DNA of 50,450 bases from an uncultured Streptococcus sp. (GCA_934229725.1 CAKQDX010000015.1:1-50450); one strand, 5' to 3'. Positions 41,757-50,314 are shown, counted from the first letter of the stretch. The notes: generated by a model not told the origin, from the letters alone. Program-made: numbers and translations.

Positions 41757-43376
41757 ATGGCAAAAGATATTAAATTTTCATCAGATGCACGCGCAGCAAT
41801 GGTGCGTGGTGTTGATGCTTTAGCTGATACAGTTAAGGTAACGCTTGGCCCTAAGGGTCGTAATGTTGTTTTGGAAAAGGCTTTTGGATCACCTCTTATC
41901 ACTAATGATGGTGTGACAATCGCTAAAGAAATTGAACTTGAAGATCACTTTGAAAATATGGGGGCCAAACTCGTTAGCGAAGTGGCTTCAAAAACGAATG
42001 ATATTGCCGGTGACGGAACAACCACAGCAACCGTTTTGACACAAGCTATTGTCCGTGAAGGGCTCAAAAACGTAACGGCTGGTGCTAATCCAATTGGTAT
42101 TCGTCGTGGGATTGAAGCAGCTGTAGCTACAGCTGTGGAAGAGCTTAAAGCCATTGCCCAACCAGTTGCCAATAAGGAAGCTATTGCTCAAGTCGCAGCG
42201 GTTTCATCTCGCTCTGAAAAAGTTGGTGAATACATTTCAGAAGCTATGGAACGTGTGGGTAATGACGGTGTTATCACTATTGAAGAGTCTCGTGGTATGG
42301 AGACAGAACTCGAAGTGGTCGAAGGTATGCAATTTGACCGTGGTTATCTTTCTCAATACATGGTTACTGACAATGAAAAAATGGTAGCTGACCTTGATAA
42401 TCCATTTATCCTTGTGACTGACAAGAAAATTTCAAATATCCAAGATGTTCTTCCACTCTTGGAAGAAGTGCTTAAGACAAGCCGTCCACTTTTGATTATT
42501 GCTGATGACGTGGATGGTGAAGCTCTTCCAACACTTGTTCTTAACAAGATTCGTGGAACCTTCAATGTCGTAGCTGTTAAGGCCCCTGGCTTTGGTGACC
42601 GTCGTAAAGCGATGTTGGAAGACATTGCCGTTTTGACAGGAGCAACTGTCATCACAGAAGACCTTGGCCTTGAGCTTAAGGATGCGACTATGGCAGCGCT
42701 TGGTCAAGCTTCGAAAGTAACTGTTGAAAAGGATAGCACAGTTATCGTTGAAGGGGCAGGAAGCCAAGAAGCTATTGCCAACCGTGTCAACCTTATCAAG
42801 TCTCAATTGGAAACAACAACTTCTGAATTTGACCGTGAAAAACTTCAAGAACGTTTGGCTAAATTGTCAGGTGGGGTTGCTGTCGTTAAGGTTGGTGCAG
42901 CCACTGAAACAGCCCTCAAAGAAATGAAGCTTCGTATCGAAGATGCCCTTAATGCCACTCGTGCCGCTGTTGAAGAAGGTATCGTAGCTGGTGGTGGTAC
43001 AGCTCTAGTCAATGTTATTGCTAAGGTAGCTGAACTTGACCTTGAAGGTGACGACGCTACAGGACGTAACATTGTCCTTCGTGCCCTGGAAGAACCAGTT
43101 CGTCAAATTGCTTTCAATGCTGGTTATGAAGGTTCAGTTATCATTGATAAATTGAAGAATAGTCCAGTTGGTACAGGCTTTAACGCTGCCAACGGTGAGT
43201 GGGTAGATATGGTTGAAGCAGGAATCATTGACCCAGTTAAGGTAACACGTTCTGCCCTTCAAAATGCCGCTTCTGTAGCTAGTCTTATCTTGACAACAGA
43301 AGCAGTCGTTGCTAATAAGCCTGAACCAGAGGCTCCAGCAGCGCCAGCTATGGATCCAGGTATGATGGGTTACTAA
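41757..43376 (+). CDS. groEL: Chaperonin GroEL
   Basis: A 539-residue subunit of the double-ring chaperonin. Seen: KFSSDARAAMVRGVDALADTVKVTLGPKGRNVVLEK, the ATP-site GDGTTTATVL, the conserved D in VVAGGGTAL region, and the C-terminal AAPAMDPGMMGY in place of a long GGM tail. AAGGAG precedes the ATG. Codon use is highly biased. It also serves HrcA folding, closing the feedback loop on CIRCE. Confidence 0.98.
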   Translation: MAKDIKFSSDARAAMVRGVDALADTVKVTLGPKGRNVVLEKAFGSPLITNDGVTIAKEIELEDHFENMGAKLVSEVASKTNDIAGDGTTTATVLTQAIVREGLKNVTAGANPIGIRRGIEAAVATAVEELKAIAQPVANKEAIAQVAAVSSRSEKVGEYISEAMERVGNDGVITIEESRGMETELEVVEGMQFDRGYLSQYMVTDNEKMVADLDNPFILVTDKKISNIQDVLPLLEEVLKTSRPLLIIADDVDGEALPTLVLNKIRGTFNVVAVKAPGFGDRRKAMLEDIAVLTGATVITEDLGLELKDATMAALGQASKVTVEKDSTVIVEGAGSQEAIANRVNLIKSQLETTTSEFDREKLQERLAKLSGGVAVVKVGAATETALKEMKLRIEDALNATRAAVEEGIVAGGGTALVNVIAKVAELDLEGDDATGRNIVLRALEEPVRQIAFNAGYEGSVIIDKLKNSPVGTGFNAANGEWVDMVEAGIIDPVKVTRSALQNAASVASLILTTEAVVANKPEPEAPAAPAMDPGMMGY

Positions 43377-43396
43377 GATTTTAAGAAGTAAACAAT

Positions 43397-43434
43397 AAAA
43401 ACCTAGAAGAGTTTTCACTTTTCTAGGTTTTTTG
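43397..43434. terminator. Bidirectional terminator between groEL and the convergent gene
   Basis: AAAACCTAGAA pairs with TTCTAGGTTTT across a long loop, with T runs on both strands. Confidence 0.82.
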
Positions 43435-43450
43435 TGTCAACTAAGGAAAT

Positions 43451-44386
43451 TTAGTTATTATTATTTGGATTTGAGTTAGGACCAAACGAAGTATCTTGGA
43501 ATTGTTGCGCTGTCCTTGCTTGTGTTTGGAAGGAATTGTAGGCAGCAGTGTTTCCGGGTTCTCCTGTTATCTGCATCATCATTTGTTGCTGTTTAAGACG
43601 TTCTGCTTCCCTATTCATGTTGATAGAAACAATGAGTAAGATGAGCCATCCAAGGAAAGTCCAGCTTAATAGTATTGAGAAAACAAAGATTAGCCATTTC
43701 TTATCTGTTTTGTTTAGAAGTGCTGGTAGGATGTCAATAATGATTGCTGGTAGACCCAAAATCAAAATCCAAAATGCCAAACCCAAGCCCATACTAGATT
43801 CGTCTCCAACAACTCCAAGTAAGAACAATCCAAGAGCCCAAAGGATAACTGGGATGGTAGCGATGGCTATCATGATGAGGTTTGTTGGGGATTTCTTTTC
43901 TGGCTTCTTCCAAGGCTGGTTAAGGGTGCTATTTGTTTGTTGGAAGCTTGCATTAGCTTGTTCTGCAAAGGAATTTAAAGACTTATTAGTAGTGCCCTGT
44001 ATTGGATTTACTTGCGCTTGAAAGTTAGCTGTTGGAGCTTCTTGACCTAGGTTAGGAGTTTGGAAAGTTTGTCTTTCTTCAATACTAGAATCAACTAAGG
44101 GTTCTTCAGCGACATCATAGCTCTCAACGACAGGTTCAACACTTTCTGTGGCTTTTTTAGGGGGTGTCGTTTCTACTGTTTCTTCAGTTTTGGCTGGTTC
44201 GACAGGTGCCAAAGGTTCCTTGATTTCTACCGTTTCCTCAGCTTTTTTTACCTCAACAGGTTGTTCCTGTCTTTTAGAGCTTTCTCGGACAAATTCGCCT
44301 CTCTTGGCTGCATCAGCCATCTCTTGGATACTTGGATTGCGTCCGTTAACTGCCTGGAAAAAATCAATCCAATCTTTTTGATTCAT
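43451..44386 (-). CDS. Membrane protein with NGR-P N-terminal motif, disordered linker and C-terminal helices
   Basis: A 311-residue protein in three parts: a short folded N-terminus (1-35) with DWIDFFQAVNGRNPSIQEMADAAKRGEFV, a motif found at the start of several streptococcal membrane proteins; a long linker (about 38-165) rich in Glu, Pro, Val, Gln and Asn; and three hydrophobic segments (about 170-265) ending WLIFVFSILLSWTFLGWLILLI. The last resembles the small superinfection-immunity membrane family, but this is a weak resemblance. The tail is Gln/Asn-rich (SNPNNNN). GGAGG precedes the ATG. Function unknown. Confidence 0.7.
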   Translation of the reverse strand: MNQKDWIDFFQAVNGRNPSIQEMADAAKRGEFVRESSKRQEQPVEVKKAEETVEIKEPLAPVEPAKTEETVETTPPKKATESVEPVVESYDVAEEPLVDSSIEERQTFQTPNLGQEAPTANFQAQVNPIQGTTNKSLNSFAEQANASFQQTNSTLNQPWKKPEKKSPTNLIMIAIATIPVILWALGLFLLGVVGDESSMGLGLAFWILILGLPAIIIDILPALLNKTDKKWLIFVFSILLSWTFLGWLILLIVSINMNREAERLKQQQMMMQITGEPGNTAAYNSFQTQARTAQQFQDTSFGPNSNPNNNN

Positions 44387-44485
44387 GTTTTTAACCTCCG
44401 TTTGAGTTGATTATAAAATTTGATAATTACAATTATAGCAATAGTGTTAATGATGTGCAATGGGAGTCATATAGGAATGGTTACT

Positions 44486-44803
44486 TTATTTGCCTGGCAC
44501 TTTCGTATTGACGTTCTTGTCGCTGAAAATAGGAAAAAGAAAGATATAGACAAAGATATATAGCACCAGAGGATAGATTAGGGGATTATAGTTCCAAGCT
44601 CCCTGCCAATCTAGGTGAAAAAGTCTAACACTAGCCCGTGTTAATCCGGCACTCCAACTTTTTATGCCAAAAGGTTTAAGGATAAGGCTGAGTGGTGTTG
44701 GAAGGTGTAGAAGATAAATTCCGTAGATAGCCACTAAAAGTAAGAGGTACAGTCTAAAAAAACGCTGGTGGTAAGCCCACAAGCGTGTGAAATAGGTTTT
44801 CAT
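44486..44803 (-). CDS. DUF2752-family membrane protein lacking its cysteines
   Basis: A 105-residue protein with two hydrophobic segments and, between them, KPFGIKSWSAGLTRASVRLFHLDWQGAWNYNPL. This aligns with the DUF2752 signature C-P-x...G-x-x-C-P-G-C-G-x-T-R-A...A...N-P-L, but every cysteine is replaced (here S-W-S-A-G-L-T-R-A). DUF2752 function is unknown. Its start codon overlaps the stop of the TM2 gene (TAATG), so the pair is translated together. Confidence 0.72.
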   Translation of the reverse strand: MKTYFTRLWAYHQRFFRLYLLLLVAIYGIYLLHLPTPLSLILKPFGIKSWSAGLTRASVRLFHLDWQGAWNYNPLIYPLVLYIFVYIFLFPIFSDKNVNTKVPGK

Positions 44804-45135
44804 TAGCCGATAAGAGAATAAAGTTTTTGAGCATTTGCTTGACGAGTAGCATCCATGATAAGGAACCAGTCAACGATTGTCCAGATACCACAGCCACCGC
44901 CTGTCAATAGTTTACCAACACCTAATCCCACGTGTCCTAAGATAAAGCGGTCAATTCCAAGAGATCCACCGAAAAGTGAGATAACCAACATCATGGTTGG
45001 GTCTTGGAAACTAAGTGTATAGAGCAATTGGACTTGTGCTTCTGGAAGAGCCTCAATACGTTGGCGAATATATTGAACTTGTTCTGTTGGGAAATACTTG
45101 GCATTGATAGCTAACCATTGATCTGCTGGATTCAT
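44803..45135 (-). CDS. TM2-domain protein
   Basis: A 110-residue protein: a soluble N-terminus (about 1-45, MNPADQWLAINAKYFPTEQVQYIRQRIEALPEAQ) and a TM2 domain with two membrane helices (VISLFGGSLGIDRFILGHVGLGVGKLLTGGGCGIWTIVDWFLI), with the conserved G-x-x-G-x-D-R-F and D-W turn. ATG 45135 follows GAGGAG about 10 nt upstream; the frame open to 45231 is not used. TM2 proteins have no known bacterial function. Operon leader for the DUF2752 gene and perhaps the 43451 gene. Confidence 0.82.
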   Translation of the reverse strand: MNPADQWLAINAKYFPTEQVQYIRQRIEALPEAQVQLLYTLSFQDPTMMLVISLFGGSLGIDRFILGHVGLGVGKLLTGGGCGIWTIVDWFLIMDATRQANAQKLYSLIG

Positions 45136-45307
45136 AATGAAATACTCCTCTAATTTATATGATATGTAAAGCTTAACATAATGTCTAGGGAGATTCAAGG
45201 TGGTCAAGGCTTTCGAAGTCAATAAAAGCAACTTATTTGCAAGCTTCCACTGTCCTATAAATAAGAATAATCCTTTCGCACCATGTCTGAGAGTGAGCTT
45301 GCTTTTA

Positions 45308-46177
45308 TTATTTGTGATTTTTCACCTCTTGTTCAAAACTTTCTGATCTAGCCTGCACAGTGATTTTTTCGAGTGTTAAGGGATGGGTGAAACTAAGGGA
45401 GTGGGCGTGGAGCATGAGGCGGGATGCATGTCGGCGGCTATATAGTGGATCTCCCAAGATAGCATGTCCATGATGGGCTAGATGAACACGAATTTGGTGG
45501 GTACGGCCGGTTTTCAACTGACAGTTGACCAGACTAGCACCATTGAAGGTCTTGAGGCGCGTGACCGTCGTATAAGCACGCTGTCCTTTTCGAGGGTCCA
45601 CCACACGTTTTCTGCGATCGTGGCGGTCACGACCAATCTTGTCTTTATAAACGGTTTCCCTAGTCTGAAACCTTCCTTCTGCCAAAGCCCAATATTGGCG
45701 TTGGATGAGCTTATCTTCTAGGAGTCGGTTGAGGATTGGTAGAATAAAAGGGTTTTTAGCGAAAAGAACAGCTCCGCTGGTCTCCATATCTAGTCGATGA
45801 ACGACATAACAGGTTTGATCACAGTAGGCTGAGACATGGTTAAGCAGGGCTATTTCTGTAGGCTCATTACCATGCGTCTTCATCCCCTCGGGTTTATTGA
45901 CAACGATGAGATGCTGATCCTCATAGAGAGGCTCTACAAGACTGGCTTTCCCCATGAGAATAGTTTTATCAGGATAGTCCTCTGTGTCAAAGGTCAGGCT
46001 AATTTTATCGCCTTTTTCAACTGGACTTTGCCAATTAATGGTTTCTCCGTTGATGAGCACGTGTTTTTTCGTACGTAGGAAATGACGAATTTTGCGGGGA
46101 ATGAGGAGTTTTGATTCAAGCAGGTCTTTGACCGTTGTTGTGGGATAGGGATTGATAATATCTACATGTATAGTCAT
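45308..46177 (-). CDS. RluA/RluD-family pseudouridine synthase
   Basis: A 289-residue RNA-modifying enzyme. An S4-like N-terminal segment (KIRHFLRTKKHVLINGETI) precedes the catalytic domain with the family signature HRLDMETSGAVLFAK (catalytic Asp in HRLD, about residue 128) and RTHQIRVHLAHHGHAILGDPLY. The target uridine in rRNA or tRNA cannot be read from sequence. No Shine-Dalgarno precedes ATG 46177, and an extended -10 box ends seven bases upstream, so the mRNA is probably leaderless. Divergent from pbp2a. Confidence 0.88.
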   Translation of the reverse strand: MTIHVDIINPYPTTTVKDLLESKLLIPRKIRHFLRTKKHVLINGETINWQSPVEKGDKISLTFDTEDYPDKTILMGKASLVEPLYEDQHLIVVNKPEGMKTHGNEPTEIALLNHVSAYCDQTCYVVHRLDMETSGAVLFAKNPFILPILNRLLEDKLIQRQYWALAEGRFQTRETVYKDKIGRDRHDRRKRVVDPRKGQRAYTTVTRLKTFNGASLVNCQLKTGRTHQIRVHLAHHGHAILGDPLYSRRHASRLMLHAHSLSFTHPLTLEKITVQARSESFEQEVKNHK

Positions 46178-46183
46178 GGCTTC

Positions 46184-46192
46184 ATTATATCA
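46184..46192 (-). promoter_or_regulatory. Extended -10 of the pseudouridine synthase gene
   Basis: On the minus strand TGATATAAT, with six bases between the -10 hexamer and ATG 46177. Transcription would start at or next to the start codon. Confidence 0.65.
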
Positions 46193-46227
46193 TGAACGCT
46201 TCAAAGAGGACAGAATCCCTTAAAACT

Positions 46228-46236
46228 TGGTATAAT
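46228..46236 (+). promoter_or_regulatory. Extended -10 of pbp2a
   Basis: TGGTATAAT with six bases between the -10 hexamer and ATG 46243, a mirror of the divergent promoter. No ribosome site fits in between. Confidence 0.68.
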
Positions 46237-46242
46237 AAAGTT

Positions 46243-48570
46243 ATGACATTTTTTGATAATCTAAAAAACAAACTTTTTAAAGAAGAAAATAGCAAAAGGG
46301 TTAAGAATGATCAATCTGTAGGAAAATCCAAGGATTTTCAAGATAAGATTAAGGGTCTTTTCGCCAAGAAGCCTGATGAGGTCGAACAGGCTGTTGAAGA
46401 CCTAGATATGTCTCGAGAAAATCAAGAAACCTCACGTTATCAACGTTCTAAGCAAAAGAAACCTATTGATACAAGCAAGCCACTGGGTAAGGTTCAGGCT
46501 TTCTTGAGCAAATTCACCCTTTCACCAAGAAATCCTATTCGTCGTTTCTGGCGTCGCTATCATATTGGCAAGATTCTCTTTATTTTAGTGGCTATACTGG
46601 TTCTGACTATAGGTTCCTACCTCTTTTACATTGCTAAGACAACCAATGTCTCAGATCTTCAAGATGCCCTGAAGGCAACTACGGTTATCTATGATAAAGA
46701 TGGCAATCAAGCCGGTTCTTTGTCAGGACAAAAAGGAACCTATGTGGAGCTTGATGCCATCAGTGATAGCTTGGAAAATGCTGTTATCGCAACAGAAGAC
46801 CGGACTTTCTACAAAAATAGTGGTGTCAATGTTCAACGTTTCCTCTTAGCGATTGTGTCTATGGGACACTTTGGTGGTGGTTCAACCATTACGCAACAAT
46901 TGGCTAAGAATGCCTTTTTGACTCAAGAGCAGACAGTGACACGTAAGGCCAAGGAATTCTTCCTTTCTTTGGAGTTAACCAAGAAGTATAGCAAAAAAGA
47001 AATCCTCACCATGTACCTTAATAATGCTTATTTCGGCAATGGGGTTTGGGGTGTTGAAGATGCCAGCCAAAAATACTTTGGTACGAGTGCTGCTAATCTA
47101 ACCGTTGATGAGGCGGCTACCCTTGCTGGTATGCTTAAGGGACCTGAAATTTACAATCCCATTGACAATATCAAAAATGCGACCAACCGTCGAAATACAG
47201 TCCTTGCCAACATGGTTGATGACAAGAAGTTGAGCCAGGCTGACGCTGACAGTGCTGCTGGAGTAGATATGGCGAGTCGTTTGGATGATACCTATCAAGG
47301 AACTGGTGATGACTACAAGTATCCTTCTTACTTTGATGCCGTCATCGAAGAAGCCACTAAGACCTACGGCTTGAGTGAGGATGAGATTGTTAAGAACGGC
47401 TATAAAATCTATACAGAGATGGATGCCAATTCACAGGCTAATATGCAACAGACCTATGAAAATACCTATCTCTTCCCAACATCAGAAAGTGATGGTAGTA
47501 CAGCTCAGTCAGCTAGTGTGGCCCTCGATCCGTCGACTGGAGCAGTCCGTGGTTTAGTCGGTCGTGTAGGTGGTACCAGTGATACAACCTTCCGTAACTT
47601 CAATTATGCCACTCAAGGGAAGCGTAGTCCTGGTTCGACCATCAAACCTTTGGTAGTCTATGCCCCGGCTCTTGCTTCGGGATGGAGTATTAACAAGGAC
47701 CTTCCAAATAAACCGATTGACTACAACGGCTATACGCCAACCAACTACGGTGGTGTTGAGACAGAGGATGTGCCTATGTATCAAGCTTTGGCTAATTCGT
47801 ACAATATCCCAGCAGTTTACCTCTTTAATCAAATCGGTATTCAAAAAGGAATTAGTTATGGTCAGAAATTTGGTCTTAACTTTGACAATGTCCCAGAAGA
47901 ATTGGGAGTTGCCCTTGGTGGTGGTGTGACAGCTAGTCCTCTTCAAATGGCTCAGGCTTACGCGACCTTTGCCAACGGTGGTGAGATGAACACTGCTTAT
48001 TTCATTACTAAAATTGAAAATGCCAGTGGAGATATCATCGCTACTCATAGTAAGAAGTCTAAACGTGTTATCAGCCAGTCAGTTGCCAATCAAATGACCA
48101 GCATGATGCTTGGAACCTATTCAAATGGTTCTGCTGTTAATGCCAATTATACAGGTTATACTATGGCAGGTAAGACAGGTACTGTTCAGGCAGAATTTAA
48201 CAAAGATTTGACCAGTGACCAGTGGGTGATTGGTTATACGCCTGATGTGGTGATGACAACTTGGATTGGTTTTGACAAGACCGATGAGAGTCACTACTTG
48301 ACAGGGGCTAGCTCAGGAACGGCTTCAACTATTTTCAGCTATATCGCTGCAGATGTTTTGCCAAATACACCAGGAACTGAGTTTACTGTTGAAAATGCTT
48401 ATGCGGCTGATGGTCAAACCTTAGATTATACAGCAAATCCAAACGATTCACGTAATAGCAATAATAAGTCATGGACAGACAAGGCTTCTGACGTTGTGAA
48501 TGATGTCAAAGACCAGGCAAGTAGCCTATGGGATAAGATCTCAGACTCCTTCTCAGGTCTATTCAGATAG
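46243..48570 (+). CDS. pbp2a: Class A penicillin-binding protein 2A
   Basis: A 775-residue bifunctional peptidoglycan synthase. Order: cytoplasmic N-terminus (about 1-105), one membrane helix (about 108-130), glycosyltransferase-51 domain with ATEDRTFYKNSG (catalytic Glu) and GGSTITQQLAKN, then transpeptidase domain with S465-T-I-K468 (acyl-serine), S519-Y-N and K644-T-G-T. It polymerises and cross-links glycan strands and is a beta-lactam target. ATG 46243 aligns with the pneumococcal PBP2a N-terminus; the frame open to 46192 runs through the promoter. The gene order pbp2a-rpmG-secE-nusG is typical of streptococci. Confidence 0.94.
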   Translation: MTFFDNLKNKLFKEENSKRVKNDQSVGKSKDFQDKIKGLFAKKPDEVEQAVEDLDMSRENQETSRYQRSKQKKPIDTSKPLGKVQAFLSKFTLSPRNPIRRFWRRYHIGKILFILVAILVLTIGSYLFYIAKTTNVSDLQDALKATTVIYDKDGNQAGSLSGQKGTYVELDAISDSLENAVIATEDRTFYKNSGVNVQRFLLAIVSMGHFGGGSTITQQLAKNAFLTQEQTVTRKAKEFFLSLELTKKYSKKEILTMYLNNAYFGNGVWGVEDASQKYFGTSAANLTVDEAATLAGMLKGPEIYNPIDNIKNATNRRNTVLANMVDDKKLSQADADSAAGVDMASRLDDTYQGTGDDYKYPSYFDAVIEEATKTYGLSEDEIVKNGYKIYTEMDANSQANMQQTYENTYLFPTSESDGSTAQSASVALDPSTGAVRGLVGRVGGTSDTTFRNFNYATQGKRSPGSTIKPLVVYAPALASGWSINKDLPNKPIDYNGYTPTNYGGVETEDVPMYQALANSYNIPAVYLFNQIGIQKGISYGQKFGLNFDNVPEELGVALGGGVTASPLQMAQAYATFANGGEMNTAYFITKIENASGDIIATHSKKSKRVISQSVANQMTSMMLGTYSNGSAVNANYTGYTMAGKTGTVQAEFNKDLTSDQWVIGYTPDVVMTTWIGFDKTDESHYLTGASSGTASTIFSYIAADVLPNTPGTEFTVENAYAADGQTLDYTANPNDSRNSNNKSWTDKASDVVNDVKDQASSLWDKISDSFSGLFR

Positions 48571-48571
48571 C

Positions 48572-48600
48572 TTGTCAATTAAGTTTAAAAGTGGTAAGAT
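48572..48600 (+). promoter_or_regulatory. Promoter of rpmG-secE
   Basis: TTGTCA (48572-48577), 17 bases, TAAGAT (48595-48600) preceded by TGG. It starts two bases after the pbp2a stop. Confidence 0.7.
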
Positions 48601-48618
48601 AAAAAGAACGGAGGCGTT

Positions 48619-48771
48619 ATGGCACAAAAAAAAGCAAGCCTAGCGTGTGCAGATTGTGGGAACCGAAACTACTCGATTAGTGTTAGTAGCACTCCCAAAC
48701 CAACACGACTAGAAGTGAACAAGTTTTGTAAAAATTGTAAAAAATATACCTTGCATAAAGAAACAAGATAG
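48619..48771 (+). CDS. rpmG: 50S ribosomal protein L33
   Basis: A 50-residue ribosomal protein, too short for ordinary ORF listing. It starts MAQKKASLACADCGNRNYS and ends HKETR. Four cysteines in two pairs (CADC and CKNC) form a zinc-ribbon, so this is the zinc-binding (C+) form of L33; streptococci usually also have a cysteine-free copy used when zinc is scarce, in keeping with the adc zinc system at 24 kb. GGAGG precedes the ATG. secE follows eight bases after the stop. Confidence 0.93.
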   Translation: MAQKKASLACADCGNRNYSISVSSTPKPTRLEVNKFCKNCKKYTLHKETR

Positions 48772-48779
48772 GAGACACC

Positions 48780-48956
48780 GTGAGACAAACTGGAAGTATT
48801 TTCAAAGTCTTGAAAGACACGACTTGGCCAGATCGCAAACAACGCTGGCACGATTTTATTTCAGTTCTTGAGTATACTGCGTTCTTCACAGTCATCATCT
48901 ATGCGTTTGATGTATTGTTGAGTCGCGCTATGTCAGCACTGATTAACTTTTTCTAA
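48780..48956 (+). CDS. secE: Preprotein translocase subunit SecE
   Basis: A 58-residue essential subunit that clamps SecY in the translocation channel. It begins with a GTG codon after GGAG. The amphipathic segment (FKVLKDTTWPDRKQRWHDF, with the conserved W-P) is followed by a single membrane helix (VLEYTAFFTVIIYAFDVLL). Short single-helix SecE is normal for Gram-positives. Between rpmG and nusG as usual. Confidence 0.93.
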   Translation: MRQTGSIFKVLKDTTWPDRKQRWHDFISVLEYTAFFTVIIYAFDVLLSRAMSALINFF

Positions 48957-48965
48957 AGAAAACAC

Positions 48966-48994
48966 AAAAAGAGTAGGAATGCCTGCTCTTTTTT
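48966..48994 (+). terminator. Terminator of rpmG-secE
   Basis: AAAAAGAGTAGG, 4-nt loop, CCTGCTCTTTTTTG. The T-tract runs into the nusG -10. Confidence 0.88.
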
Positions 48995-49002
48995 GTTATA
49001 AT
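48994..49002 (+). promoter_or_regulatory. Extended -10 promoter of nusG
   Basis: TGTTATAAT directly after the terminator. The leader to ATG 49160 is about 150 nt and holds a stem ACTCAGA (49087-49093) with TCTGAGT (49115-49121), and earlier a terminator-like AAAGGCC-acga-GGCTTTTTT. Confidence 0.6.
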
Positions 49003-49159
49003 AAGTGCAGATAAAAGCGAAAACAAAGGCCACGAGGCTTTTTTATTAGGCTTTGAATGAAAACAGATACTCCACGTGCTTTTACCACTCAGATGGTTAT
49101 CTCATCCAGATTCCTCTGAGTCTAAGTGCCATTTTAGTAAAAAAGAAAGGAATCCTAAA

Positions 49160-49699
49160 ATGTTAGATTCATTCGATAAGGGCTGGTTCGTCCTTCAAAC
49201 GTATTCAGGATACGAAAACAAAGTTAAAGAAAACCTTTTGCAACGTGCTCAGACTTACAACATGCTTGAAAATATCTTGCGCGTTGAAATCCCTACTCAA
49301 ACTGTCAATGTTGAGAAAAATGGTAAGGTTAAAGAAGTGGAAGAAAACCGCTTCCCAGGATACGTTCTTGTTGAGATGGTAATGACAGACGAAGCATGGT
49401 TCGTTGTTCGTAACACTCCAAACGTTACTGGTTTCGTTGGTTCTCACGGTAACCGTTCTAAACCTACTCCACTCTTGGAAGAAGAAATTCGTCAAATCTT
49501 GATTTCAATGGGTCAAACTGTTGATGTCTTTGATACTAATATCAAGGTTGGTGATGTGGTTCAAATCATTGATGGTGCCTTTATGGGTCAAGAAGGCCGT
49601 GTTGTGGAAATTGACAATAACAAGGTTAAAATCATGATTAACATGTTTGGTTCTGAAACAGCAGCCGAACTTGAACTTTACCAAATCGCTGAACTTTAA
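49160..49699 (+). CDS. nusG: Transcription termination/antitermination factor NusG
   Basis: A 179-residue factor that binds RNA polymerase and affects pausing, termination and coupling to the ribosome. The N-terminal NGN domain (WFVLQTYSGYENKVKENLLQRA...FPGYVLVEMVMTDEAWFVVRNTPNVTGFVG) and C-terminal KOW domain (VGDVVQIIDGAFMGQEGRVVEIDNNKVKI) are clear. The frame is open well upstream, but ATG 49160 has AAAGGA and matches the family start (MLDSFDKGWFVLQTYSGYE). Confidence 0.96.
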   Translation: MLDSFDKGWFVLQTYSGYENKVKENLLQRAQTYNMLENILRVEIPTQTVNVEKNGKVKEVEENRFPGYVLVEMVMTDEAWFVVRNTPNVTGFVGSHGNRSKPTPLLEEEIRQILISMGQTVDVFDTNIKVGDVVQIIDGAFMGQEGRVVEIDNNKVKIMINMFGSETAAELELYQIAEL

Positions 49700-49760
49700 G
49701 ATAGACAAAAAGAGGTCGAGATAGAGATTTCAACCTCGGAAGACTATCTCATTAAACATG

Positions 49761-49815
49761 AGGGAGAGACTAGAAGCTAGATTTTTTAAATTTAGTTCTG
49801 TGTCACTCCCTTTTT
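49761..49815 (+). terminator. Terminator after nusG
   Basis: A long imperfect stem: GGGAGAGAC (49762-49770) with GTGTCACTCCC (49800-49810), inner pairs AGAA and TTCT, then TTTTTC. Confidence 0.72.
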
Positions 49816-49822
49816 CTAACGG

Positions 49823-50314
49823 ATGATGATGAATTATAAACAATTTTACGATAGGATTAGCGGTCCATTGCGTCCTTATACTAGTATTTTAGAGAGGCTT
49901 AATAAGGTTATAACTAGGGCTTTTTACCTACTTTTTCCTATATTTCTTAGTTTGGTTTGGCTGAGGAATGGCTGGTTTGTTCTTTTTACGACAGTGCTTA
50001 TTATGGGAGGAGGCTTCTTTCTCCTTTCTCTTGGTCGTAGGCTCTATAATCGCCCACGCCCTTATCAGACTTGGGATATTCAACCCCTTATTAAGAAGGA
50101 CAGTCTTGGCAAATCTTTTCCCAGTCGGCATGTTTTCTCAGCGACTGTCATTGCTATGTTGGCACTGCTGATTAACCCATGGCTAGGTGGGACTATGCTT
50201 TTTTTGGCAGCAATTCTGGCTATCTTACGTGTGCTAGGTGGCGTTCATTATCCTAGTGATGTTTTGGCAGGCTATGTCATTGGAATTCTTGTAGGTCTCC
50301 TTCTTTACCTTTAG
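49823..50314 (+). CDS. PAP2-family membrane phosphatase
   Basis: A 163-residue membrane enzyme with about five helices and the three phosphatase motifs: K/R-x6-RP (RRLYNRPRP, about residue 72), PSRH (SFPSRHVFS, about 98-106) and R-x5-H-x3-D (RVLGGVHYPSD, about 138-148) with the catalytic histidines. Members dephosphorylate undecaprenyl diphosphate, phosphatidylglycerol phosphate or phosphatidate; uppP is present elsewhere in the window, so this may be a second UndPP phosphatase or PgpB-like. Three ATGs in a row (49823, 49826, 49829) leave the exact start open and no strong ribosome site is seen. Confidence 0.87.
   Translation: MMMNYKQFYDRISGPLRPYTSILERLNKVITRAFYLLFPIFLSLVWLRNGWFVLFTTVLIMGGGFFLLSLGRRLYNRPRPYQTWDIQPLIKKDSLGKSFPSRHVFSATVIAMLALLINPWLGGTMLFLAAILAILRVLGGVHYPSDVLAGYVIGILVGLLLYL

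Noticed and set aside
49057..49119. 20-codon upstream ORF in the nusG leader
   Set aside because: No convincing ribosome site and no run of repeated codons; probably chance.
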